From assembly GCA_023935145.1 (NCBI GenBank), contig CM043699.1:143645536-143709535 (forward strand): a DNA stretch of 64,000 bases. The letters run 5' to 3'. Source of the stretch: Bretschneidera sinensis (Eukaryota; Streptophyta; Magnoliopsida; Brassicales; Akaniaceae). Below the pieces are notes generated by a model, which was given only the letters and a program-made list of their open reading frames with translations, searched no databases and was not told the origin of the DNA. The stretch's first letter is position 1, and each line of letters opens with the position of its first letter. This document shows, piece after piece, positions 1 through 10,306 of the stretch. The translations under genes were made by a program, and so were the position numbers.

Positions 1-143
1 AAGATCTCTAAATAATAGTTCCTATGTTACTTTGTTTGAGCTTCAAGATTTATAAAAGCCAACACTCCCAAGTCCCAAATTGATACTTGCCATAAATAGA
101 CAAAACAGACTCTCAATGAATTCTTACACGACAACCAACATAC

Positions 144-2680
144 CTCAGGAGAAACCCTCTTTACGTACGCAGCAATACCAGCTATTAGCCCACCACCCCC
201 CACAGGCACAAAGATTGCATGTAAGGGGCCTTTCATTTGACGCACAATCTCCATCCCAACTGTCCCCTGCCCCATGATGACATCTGGGTGATCAAAAGGA
301 GGTATGAACGTCCGGCCCTCCTCTTTGCCCCGTTTCTTAGCATATGCTTGTGCTTCATCATAAGAATCCCCCACAAGAACAACTGTCGCACCCAAACTCT
401 TAACAGACTGCCACTGTTGATCAGAAAAATTCACAAGTCAAATAAGAAACCATATTGACATGGCACAACCAGAAAAGCAATATAAAACATAATGTGCCTT
501 AATCTCGGGTGTGGTAACAGGCATAGCAATCACGGCACTACAGCCCAGTCTCTTGGCAGATAATGCAACTCCTTGAGCATGATTTCCGGCTGATGAGCAG
601 ATAACGCCTCTTTCCAACTGTTCCTTCGGAAGTTTTGCCATCATATTGTAAGCCCCACGAAGCTTAAACGAGAACACCTGAAAAGCAGTATGATCAACTC
701 CATGACTTCTAAGTTGACAAGATGTTCACTCATGCAGTTAAACACAGAAGGGATAAGCAACTTGATATAGAGTTTTCCATCTCAAGTAATTGAAAAATCC
801 AAGAAGTGATCAATAGTTCTTTCTTTTACTTTTTTTGGCGAGGCGGGGGATCAAACCCTGATCTCCTATGGGATCGGTAACCACTAGGAAAATAGATTCT
901 TTCATACCCACCATATAAAATAAATTCCCATAAGTGTTTTCGGAAGCAAAAGCGTTGGACGAGGCATTTTCCCTCCATGAGGCGAGGCAGAAGCCCCAAG
1001 ACCTTGGGGCATATGCCTTTTGGGAATTTTTTATATTTTTAAAAATAATGGGTTAATATAAAAGCAATTTCCATCTGGAGGAAGTGTTTTCCCTATATGA
1101 GGTGAGGCGAAAGCCCTAAGATGTTGGGGGTACACCTTTCGAGATTTTTTTTATTTTAAAAAAATGGATTAATTAATCAAAAATTCAAAATTAAGTTCAA
1201 AACAATAAAAATTACTTAATTATAACACCTCAAGGGAAAAAGGCATACGCCCCAACAAAAAGGTGTACGCATTTCAGGAATTCCATTGAGGTGTACACCA
1301 CAGCTTATACCCTGAGAGAAAAACACCTCAAGCCTAGGCGTACACTCCACCACAAAATGCCTTTGAGGACTAGTGCCATTTTTAACGTCCCGCCTAGGGG
1401 TGCACCCCAACTAGGCCTTTGAAAACATTGATTCCTACCTTAGTTGATAACTCAAGCAACTGCAATGCAGTTAATATAGTGAATCCTCGGTAGAAAAAAT
1501 GAAAACTTCGAAAAGTAAATGCTATGAAGGTAGAAGCTCAAAGCAATAATTGGTTCCACATAACCAAGGATGGCATCAATCAACTAAACATGAATGAACG
1601 TGTATGTGGCATAGAAATGGGTGAATTACATCCAACACTCCTAGTACCTATATATATATATGAAGAAACGTTATTAAATCCTCCTACAAATAACAAAGCT
1701 CTTATATTCCTTTATTTATGAGTAAAAAGCACGCATGCATACAACAAAAGTTTTGTATTCCTGAGCACCACAGAAAGCAGGAAATCACAAAAGCACCATG
1801 AGATTGTATATTGATGTGAAATAAAAACTCTACTCATTAATAACTGAATCACAATCAAATATCGGCCAATTAACATAAAATTAATTAATTAATTAATAGT
1901 AACAGTAACAGTAATTTACCCAAAAAGAGGCCTTGTTCTAAACTCTAGCGCACACAGAAATCCAGAAACTGTTAAAACCAGACATAACCCTGACAAACCC
2001 AACAGTCACTACATTGCAACAATCAAACCGATGTGTAGAAGCACAAAAATCCTATTCGTAACATCTAAAATTGCAAAGAAAATGAAAAACAATTCACGTT
2101 AGCAAGCTAAGAAAAAGCCATTAAAAGGGACTCATAAGGAACTATCATTAAGCTACAAAACATGGAGAATAAACAGAACCAAATCATCAAATTAACGAAA
2201 AACTAAATAATTTCCAAGGAAATAAAATAAACTTACGGGCTGCAAGTCCTCCCTCTTGAGCCAAACCCCAACACCTAACCTCTCGGACAACTTTGGCGCG
2301 AACTGCAACGGCGACTCAATCGCCACATCGTAAACCTTGGACGAGAGTATGTTGGTCAAATAACTCATTGCATCGATAATGTTGTCGCTCCCATCGGAAA
2401 CCGTACGGTCCGGTACGGCCCCGATGTAACCAGACGGGTACTGTAGTGAATTCGGGGACACCTTCTTTAGAGGAGGAGACAGAAGGGCTGCCGGAGATAA
2501 CGGTTGGTTTTCGAGTGGAGAAACGGTAGCGGGCGAAACGCCGGTCGTTGATCTGGAAGAAAGAGAGGCCTTGATGAACGGCTTGACGTGGCGCATTCTT
2601 CTGGTGTACGGCCCAGCTGGTGGGGCCAATCTCTGGCGAAGGAGAGGCGGCTGCGGTGGCGACAGTCGAAGGGCCTCCAT
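144..2680 (-). CDS. OMR1: Threonine deaminase, plastid (5' half, cut by window edge)
   Basis: Biosynthetic threonine dehydratase/deaminase converts threonine to 2-oxobutyrate with PLP, the first committed step to isoleucine in the chloroplast. Three exons are visible: 2237-2680, 498-677 and 144-413 (148, 60 and 90 codons, all phase 0). The rest lies left of the window; the family is about 600 residues. The first ~55 residues are basic and Ser/Pro-rich, as in a transit peptide. The Schiff-base lysine is K153 in FSFKLRGAY, followed by SSAGNHAQG and the PLP-phosphate loop GGGGLIAG. Start is the ATG at 2680. Intron 1 is long (678-2236) and holds repeat debris. Intron 2 (414-497) appears to use a GC donor (AAG|GCACAT) with a normal AG acceptor; PEIK joined to WQSV is the conserved family sequence, so the junction is well fixed. 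The feedback-regulatory C-terminal domain is outside the window. Confidence 0.95.
840..890 (-). repeat. Possible tRNA-derived SINE remnant in OMR1 intron 1
   Basis: On the minus strand there is a B-box-like GGTTTGATCCCC (846-857) preceded by an A-box-like TAGTGGTTACCGATCC (871-886) and followed by an A-rich stretch. The gap between the boxes is shorter than in a true tRNA, so this would be a degenerate SINE head, not a tRNA gene. Confidence 0.35.
955..1420. repeat. Diverged repeats of a GAGGCG/GCCTAGGCGTAC-type sequence
   Basis: Two diverged direct copies (from about 961 and 1080, period near 120) share TTTTCCCT..ATGAGG.GAGGC, an AAGCCC(C/T)AAGA core and an AT-rich tail. They are followed at 1225-1420 by inverted-looking pieces rich in GCGTACxCC and CCTCAAG. 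No protein is encoded; this is interspersed repeat debris inside OMR1 intron 1. A related GCGCCTxCGTCAGGCACGC stretch recurs near 15650. Confidence 0.5.
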
Positions 2681-5600
2681 TATATGAGAGATATAGCTAC
2701 ACTGTTAGAGAGAGATGTTGGAGTATTTTCAGAATGAGAAAGTGGTAGGCAATTTAGGCTGCTGCGAAGTGCAAAACGCCTTAAATAAACCGAGGCAGTA
2801 GAAGAGAAAAACGAGTACACTTTTTATTTATTTATTTATTTTTCCTTTTTATTTCCTCGCCCTAAATTAAAAGGGCGGAGGTTTTCTAATTTTGGTGCAT
2901 AACTAGAATGATGAGCTCATTCAACAGTCAACACAAAAGATGACGTGGGGTGAAGATGTGACATGAGGCACGTGAATAGAGCGTGTGATTATTTTTTTAT
3001 TTTTGAATAATAAATCATTACGATCATCTCATAATATTTGTTCTAAGATCTTATAAAAAATATAAATTACAAAATATACAGCGTGACAATACTCAAATCC
3101 AAAATATCACATAAAAAAAAAACATTATCACATAAACTAAATTTATACCTAAGGCATAAAGCATGTGATTATTAGTATCATTGCACGTGAACTGAGGCTA
3201 CATGCACGAGGGCAACTAGCCCCGCCATATGGCTCTCTCTTTGAAGTTTCAAGTCTGACTTGATTTCTCTTGTGGGCCCCTGATACATTTCTTTGGAGTG
3301 TGAAATGAATGACTTCTTCTCAAACATGAAAAAATACATTACACAAATGTTCGTTGTATCAGACTTTTTCGATTTGAGATGACATGGTGGCTAACTAGAC
3401 ATTTCGATGTAGAAAAATGATGAGATTTTTATAAGGTACCAATGCGGTGGGTTGGATTAGTTTTGATTTAAGAAATTTTTTAATTCGATAAATTAGATTT
3501 AATTATGAATTGAAAAATTTAACGTAATTTAAATTAATAATTTAATTATTATATAATTATATTTTATATACTAAGGTTGTGTAAAACTTTGATATTCGAT
3601 CTGAACAAAAAAATTTATCAAATCTGAAATTTTTGGTTCACTTTAAAAAAACAAAAAAAAATACTCATTTTTCATATAATTTAAAACTACATCTGCAACA
3701 ATCTACTCAATTCACAGTTTGAAGATGAAAAAAAGATTAATTTTATTAATTAAATAAAAAATAGAGACAAATCAAAAATAGTGAATATGCTTTGTTTAGT
3801 GTTCACCCATATCATGAATATGAGCAACGGATGAAATCAGGATCCTAAAAAGTATATTTGTAGGCGTGACCACGTTAGAGGAGTGTGGCATTGTCTGTGA
3901 TACTGCGCGCGACGTGTCTGAGAGAAAGTTTGAGATATACTTATAATTTCAATATACATTATAAATTAGAAAGATTTATTATTATTAAAATGAAAACTTT
4001 AAATGTATTAAAGTTTTAAATTGTGAGAGAGTATTTACAATTAGAGTTAAACCGAAAGGAAATTTTTTGCCTAAAAACCATATCATTTCCATGACTAATG
4101 CTAAACCAAGTACAAAATGAAATAACGTCTGTCTGAAAATGAAATTAAAATTAAAATAAAATTATATGTTTTCTAACCTTAAAATAGTTTAATTTCAATT
4201 TCGCATTTGAATTCAGACAACTACCGTGGAAATATCACAAATACCACAGTAGTTTTGGGACGGTAGTACTTGTTGTGGGACAGTAGTAGGTCAATGTGGA
4301 CAAATAATAAATGAAAATTATAGATTATTATTAACTCGATGCTACCTTTACCCTACCCCTAGCATCTGACCCCTAGCATCAGACAGTGGAAAAAGTTATC
4401 TTGATTTGTCTGGATATCTTTGCTGATAAACTATTATAATGGAAGAAAAAAAATTATCTGTCTCATGTGGTTGGTAAAAAACATTAGCCTACCAAGACAA
4501 ATTGATCGCTCTGGATACTCATCATGTACCATATATGATATATGATATACCATATATGATATATCATACCAGTACTAATAAAGTTATTTATCATTATTCC
4601 ATTGCAAGGATCCAAAATAATTTTCTCTTTTATGCCAAAAAAAAAAAATTTGTCAAGTAAAAAAATAAAAGATGCTTGATTTGTTTTGAGCATCTTTTTT
4701 TTTTATTTTACTAAATTTGAACAAGATAAGCTTTATTTTTTATGAGCCTCTAAAGTCTATCCCGTCTCTCTAAAGAAAAAATATCCATCTAAATTTTAGT
4801 TGTAAGATATGTTTGGATAACAGTTTTTTATTTTTAATTTTTAAAAAATATTTTTGAAAATAAAAATAAAAAACATGTTTTATGACAGAAAATATTTTTG
4901 GATAACTGTGACTCGAAAACTGTTTCTAAAACAGAAAACAATGAAACTTTGTTTGGATAATTTTATTTTGAAAACTGTTTTGATACATCCTGTAAGTATT
5001 TTTAGTTTTGAGTTTAAATTTAAAATCTGTATTAATTTTATTTCTCGTATTTATTAAATATTTAAAAATAATTAATATTATTTTATTTTCAAAATTTTAA
5101 TAGTTTTATATATCATGAAGGAAGAATGAAGCAGAGAAGTAAACACTGATTTTAAGGTTATTTTTTGAAAATTATGTTAGAAAATACCAATTTGAAGTTT
5201 TCAGAAAACAGTTTTTGAAAACTATTTACCAAATATAGAAAAAAAAATTTGAAAATTATTTTCAGTTTTCAAAAACTGAAAACAATTTTTAAAAACTGTT
5301 TCCAAACGTAACCATACCTTCATGGATCTGAAGCAAAGCCCAACACTTGCTTCGTCTTGTATCCATTGGTTTGAGCCGAGTTAGAGAAGGCCCAACTTGG
5401 CTTCACTTTGCATCATGGCTATGGTTGTTGAGCATGAACACTGAAATTTTCATGGGAAGTCTTCTATAATATTTTTACCCAATTCTAAATAGTACAGAGT
5501 ATTAGTTTGCCACCCTTGCATTCCTCCCAAAATCTCCAAAATGGCAATCCCAGCCATTCTTGGCAACTTTCCTTTCAAATCCTAAATTTGTTTGAAAAAA

Positions 5601-5743
5601 GTAGCCGTTGGGAAAAAAATTTCAATACAAATACTGTTGTAGTAAGACTGACTAATCTCCATTTAGATTTCTTATTAAGAACAAAAGATTTAGAGTATCT
5701 TTGAGGGTTAGATTTATTTTTTTTGTTTCTAAAGATTTGAAGG
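2681..5743. other. Intergenic, OMR1 promoter side to LBD promoter side
   Basis: No gene seen. Bases 2681-2860 would hold the OMR1 5' leader. The rest is AT-rich with short palindromic TATA/ATATGATAT tracts (4527-4570) and a MITE-like segment described separately. Two divergent genes (OMR1 minus, LBD plus) share this 3 kb. Confidence 0.6.
4809..5309. mobile_element. MITE-like foldback element
   Basis: The left end ATGTTTGGATAACAGTTTTT and the reverse complement of the right end, ACGTTTGGAAACAGTTTTT, form an imperfect terminal inverted repeat of about 20 bp around 500 bp of AT-rich non-coding DNA. Further GTTTGGATAA..AAAACTG motifs occur inside. No clear target-site duplication was found, so the superfamily is not assigned. 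Confidence 0.45.
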
Positions 5744-5904
5744 ATGAATCCTGGTCGATGTGCTGCTTGCAAGTATTTGAGAAGGAAGTGCCCTCAAGAT
5801 TGCATTTTCTCCCCTTATTTTCCTTCCAATAACCCTCAAAGATTTGCTTCTGTCCACAAAATCTATGGTGCCAGCAATGTTGGAAAGATACTTCAGGTAA
5901 TCAA

Positions 5905-5976
<72 letters not shown>

Positions 5977-6436
5977 ACAATAATAAGAAATGATTAATAT
6001 AGTCCGTATGGACTCATGGGTATTAAACTATTGATATTTAAATATTATTTAAATTTTAATAATTTAAATTATATTAAAACAACTCCCAAACAAGACTAAG
6101 CATATTTGCTTATTTTCTTGATTGACAAGTTTATTTGGTTTGATCATGATTCAGCAACTGCCAGTCAATGTAAGAGGTCAAGCGGCTGATTCCTTGTATT
6201 TTGAGGCACAATGTCGAATTCAAGACCCTGTCTATGGTTGTGTTGGGATAATTACTCTGTTGCACCATCAAATACATAAGGCAGAGAACCAACTAGCTAA
6301 GACCCAAGCAGAGATTGCTCTCCTGAGTTCCCATGCACAACACCCTCAACCCACTTTCAACAGTTCCTTGCCAGAACCAGAACAATCTAGTGTAGGCCAA
6401 TTTGGCTCTTCCAATCAAAGTTTCTTATCGGATTAA
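5744..6436 (+). CDS. LBD24: LOB-domain (LBD/ASL) transcription factor, LBD24-like
   Basis: Plant-specific nuclear DNA-binding protein. Exon 1 is 5744-5896 (51 codons) and exon 2 is 6155-6436 (93 codons plus TAA), giving 144 residues, short as in the LBD23/24 group. The zinc-finger-like C block CX2CX6CX3C is C6, C9, C16 and C20. The GAS block runs through FASVHKIYGASNVGKIL, with the intron right after it at LQ|QLP, the usual LBD position. The leucine-zipper-like coil lies around HHQIHKAENQLAKTQAEI. The C-terminal tail is Gln/Ser-rich. The intron (5897-6154) starts with a CT then TA microsatellite. An AATAAA signal lies 39 bases after the stop. Sister member LBD23 is the alternative name. Confidence 0.9.
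5904..5971. repeat. Compound (CT)n(TA)n microsatellite in the LBD intron
   Basis: A run of CT dinucleotides passes directly into a run of TA dinucleotides a few bases after the intron donor. It would be expected to vary in length between individuals. Confidence 0.9.
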
Positions 6437-6474
6437 CCAGAATTATCTCAAATATTGCAAAACACGAAATGATT

Positions 6475-6480
6475 AATAAA
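6475..6480 (+). promoter_or_regulatory. Candidate polyadenylation signal of the LBD gene
   Basis: AATAAA lies 39 bases downstream of the LBD stop codon, a normal distance for a plant near-upstream element. Confidence 0.45.
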
Positions 6481-6829
6481 ATCTTGTTCCTTTATGTGGA
6501 GCAAATTCTCGAATATACGGTTCATATGGGAAATTTTTTTATTGGACATGTCGTTTTGATTTAGAAATTCAATCTTGAACAGGAAGAAATAGATAACAAT
6601 TAATAACTATTTAGGAATCAAATCCGAATATATTTTTTTCTAAGAAAAAACTAAATATTTCTTTTAAGAGAAATTTAGTTTTTTTTGTTAAGTTATATGA
6701 AATACCAAACAAAAAAGATTAAAATCAAGTTGACTTTGTTGATTTTATAGCTATTTATAACAAAGTTAATATGTTTTAGTCCCGACCAAAAAGAAGAAAA
6801 AGTTGCAATATCACACTTTAACGTTGAGC

Positions 6830-7237
6830 TACTAACCTAGATTTTTAGTCTAATGCGATTCTTTCATATAAAAGAATCGTATTCGATTCTTTAAAGCGTC
6901 GATAAAATAATAAATATTAACGTTTTTTAATGTTGAGAGTTTGAAACTTATCGGATAAAAGATTATTAGAGTTTTAAAATGTCAGTAGCATTTTGTTAGC
7001 GACGCTTTACAGAGCCTAAACTTTAAATTTATCGAAGCTTTTAGTGTCGAGAGTTTAAAACTTGTCAGATAATGAATTATTGGTGCTTTGAAATGTAAGT
7101 AGTATTAAATCAGTGGCACTTTAAAACACCGAGACTTTAAATCTGTTGTACTTTTAACAAGGCATAGACAACGCGATTCCTTATAATCAATAACTTTTTG
7201 CTAACGGTTTAAGGCGTCGTCCAATTCTGTTGTAGTG
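6830..7237 (-). mobile_element. CACTA-like transposon end with subterminal repeats
   Basis: Read on the minus strand, the segment begins CACTACAACAGAATTGGACG at 7237, the typical start of a plant CACTA (En/Spm) terminal repeat. Behind it come several diverged subterminal copies of motifs such as AAGCGTCG, GCGACGCTTTA and TTTAGTGTCGAGAG. No transposase frame is present and the opposite end with its own CACTA repeat was not found, so this looks like a truncated end. The remaining intergenic DNA (6437-6829 and 7238-7845) shows no gene. Confidence 0.55.
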
Positions 7238-7845
7238 TTTCCTCGCCATAATACCGAAAATAAAAAATTGATCTACTTGCAAATTGCTATATTAGCACCA
7301 CACCTTTAAGTATTAGTTGGTCTTGTTGGACGACAAGGTAGGGCAGTCCCATCCTAATTTTTTTTACCATAACATATTTACTTCATTAGTTTTTGATCTG
7401 ATAATTTTTTATTTTATTATTATTTTTTTTTCATAAAAAGGTTAACCTTTGGCTCAAAGTTAGCACTACAGACTTTGGAGGGTAATATAAGTAATCACAT
7501 GTATCTGAAGGAAGGATAGGACCCCATCAACTTGAAAATTGGTTGATTCAACAAAAAAACAGAAATAGATTCCAAATGAGGGAAGTGGAATGGAAATTGC
7601 TAGGTGCCTTTATTGTAGTCAAAAAGCAACGGGCTACTATCCCTCTAAATCAAAGAAAGCAATGAAAACATCAAGGTAAAGAATCTTTAAGAAAGCTTTA
7701 TAATGAAACCAAATTAATTTTCTCAATCATTTAAATAATTGCATATCCAACCAAAACAATCAAGATAGTGAATATAATTCTCATTCTATATTTTTGAATA
7801 GAATTTTGGATTTGAGTCACAGGACAACAGTTGTCATTAATTTCC

Positions 7846-9427
7846 ATGAATAATTCAGCATCAAAAGCAGAAGTCATGAAGCCAGTGCTCCTCAAAGCTG
7901 GCATTCCTTTTGCAATATCTGTGACTGGTTTTATCTATTCTAGGTTCATGGCAGGAAAAAGATTAAGTCCTAAAGCTTCTTTATCAGAAAATCAGGTAAA
8001 TTTCCTTGAAATAATTTCTCATGAGGAGTTTAGAGGTGAAGAAAGTTTTCACAGCCTCAATTCTACATCTTCACCTTGCATAGATGATGAAGAACAGATT
8101 ATCACAAGTGACCATATTATGAGTTTGATACAAAGTTCACAAATTCAAGATATCCATGCTCATGAACAAGAGATTTTAGGCCTAAGAATCCGAATAGAAG
8201 AAGTTCGAAAGAGAGAAAGGGAGATAGAAATGCAGTTTCTTCGTTATCGTGCCTTGAAAGAGCAAGAATCTGTGCTTATGGAGCTTAGGAACATGTTGTT
8301 ATTGGAGACAGCTTATGTTGAGTTCTTGGATAGAGAGATGTCATCTGTGGAAGCCGAGAACAAAAGGCTTGAGAATTTGGTAAGTCAGTATCTAAGAGTT
8401 CTTGAGCAGCTTGAATGTTTGAGATCAGAGAATAGGTTGCTTCAGAGGAAAGTAAAGAAGCTTTCAAGAAAATCAAAAGATCAGTCACGGATAATACGAG
8501 AAAAAGATTTGAGGATTGAAGCTAGAGAAGGAGAACTTTTGAGAAGCCTTGAACTGGAAACAAGGACTAATGCTATCAAGAAATTAGAGAATGAAATCAA
8601 GGAGCTGCAAACTATTGTTGATCAATTGCAGGAGCAAAAGAATGAACTATCGAACAAGTTAAACTTTGCAGAAAAATCAGCTTCATCAAACTCCAAGGTT
8701 TGTTTCTACTAATTCAGGCATTAAGGATTCAATCTGTTTTTACTTTTCTTTATTGTGGTTGATAAAGAAAGCAAAGAAACAAGAGCTTGAAATTATTCCA
8801 TGAACAATTTAGCTACTAGCACCATTTAATTGAAGTTTATAGAGTAGTAGTGACAAAAGTAATCGAAATCTATTCATTACATTTTCTTATTTTCCGTAGC
8901 CTAGGTGCCTAACTAGCCATTTGAGGTTTCCAATTTTGCAGATTGAAGATGAAGGAATAACGATAACCATGGAAGACTACAAACAGATTGTAAATGAATA
9001 TGAAAACCTCCAAAAAGATCAAGCAGCTGAAGTCAAGGAACTGATTTACTTGCGATGGAGCAATGCATGCTTAAGGCACGAGTTGATGAGGAGTCGCGCG
9101 CAGCAAGAATACAATAATAAGGAGAAGAAAAACCATTTGGACAAAGAAGAAAATGGAGAGTATGGCATAGAGAAGCAATTAGATGGTTTGATTTTGGAGA
9201 AAGGTGAGCATTGTTTTGGTGTCACAACTGGTACCAGTCATGTTTGTTCAAAAAGGCGAAAGCTACTTCAAAAATTTAAAATATGGGTGGAAGGGAGTGA
9301 GAAAATGAAATCAAAGTTGGATGAGAAAGAAAGGCATGAAATTAAGTGCTTTGGTAGCCATTCTGTTTCTGATGGGGCAGAGGCAGAACATCTGGTTCTT
9401 GCAAGGAAGTCATGTTCTAGCGCATAA
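7846..9427 (+). CDS. CHUP1/AR791-like membrane-anchored coiled-coil protein
   Basis: Two exons, 7846-8697 (284 codons) and 8942-9427 (161 codons plus TAA), give 445 residues. An N-terminal hydrophobic segment (KPVLLKAGIPFAISVTGFIY, about residues 12-31) resembles the outer-envelope anchor of the CHUP1 family, which positions chloroplasts through actin. A long Glu/Lys/Leu-rich coiled coil spans about residues 95-285. Exon 2 carries the family hallmark ELIYLRWSNACLRHEL. The protein ends in a basic SKRRKLLQKFKIW segment and ARKSCSSA, and lacks the proline-rich and C-terminal domains of full CHUP1, so it belongs with the short AR791-type members. The first ATG is at 7846; the frame is open just upstream, but only through a TTG. 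Localisation and actin binding are inferred from the family. Confidence 0.85.
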
Positions 9428-10306
9428 ATAACCTCTTCTTCTATTGAAACTCTTTATATTAAACTCCCATGTAAATTAAACTACTGAATCATGCATTTTG
9501 GCAGGAGATTTGCTACAATTAAAATCACAAAGCTGGTGAAAAAAAAGAAGCTAATCAATTACAATATAATTATGAAATATTTCATTTGTAAGTTTGATTT
9601 TTATTTGGGTTGAGAATAGTTAAGCCAATGCTCTTACTCTTTAATGGTTGTCTCTCAATTCATTAGTACAATATCTGGATTCTGAACCAAGATTTTAACA
9701 GCTATTCTATGAACTTAGTGCTTCATTTGTTGCTAACATGTTCTGATGGAAAAAGGATCACTGTGGTTCAGTGAGCAATTACACAAGCCCAGATAATCAT
9801 GCTTTATTTACAACCCCGCCTCGGGTCTCAATATCAGAAGGTTTTTGAATGAACGTTGGCATGAAATTATTTGCTTCAATCATAATTTTCTCGGGTGAGA
9901 TCATCTCCAATAATAAGAGAATATTTTTTTCTCAATGTACTAATGTATGAACACTACTTTTATGTATAGTGTCGTTACAATCATCTGATCGCCTATTGAA
10001 GAAAAAAATCATCCAATTACTGAAGAGGATGTTGATCTTTTTTAGCCCTAATTATATCTTTGTTTTTGATACAATGGTGGAAATCGGGTCCCTTATCTGA
10101 CCTCTAGGGTTTGGGCCATTAAGCGTGGACCATAATAGATCATCTAGTCCAACCAACTGTTCTCAGTTTTATGATTTTTGAGCCCTTAATATGTGGACGG
10201 GATTGACCATGTTATCTCCTCTTTCCTTCCCTACTTGCAAAAAAAAATAAAATTAAAATGCTCTCCCGGTCTTACCGCTTCCCTTAACTGTCACCTAACC
10301 AACCCC
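9428..10306. other. Intergenic between the CHUP1-like gene and FKBP18
   Basis: No coding region or recognisable mobile element seen. The last ~200 bases before 10307 are C/T-rich and probably include the FKBP18 promoter and leader. Confidence 0.5.

Noticed and set aside
4527..4570. ATATGATAT palindromic tract as a possible miRNA hairpin
   Set aside because: Pure low-complexity AT repeat; self-pairing is expected by composition.
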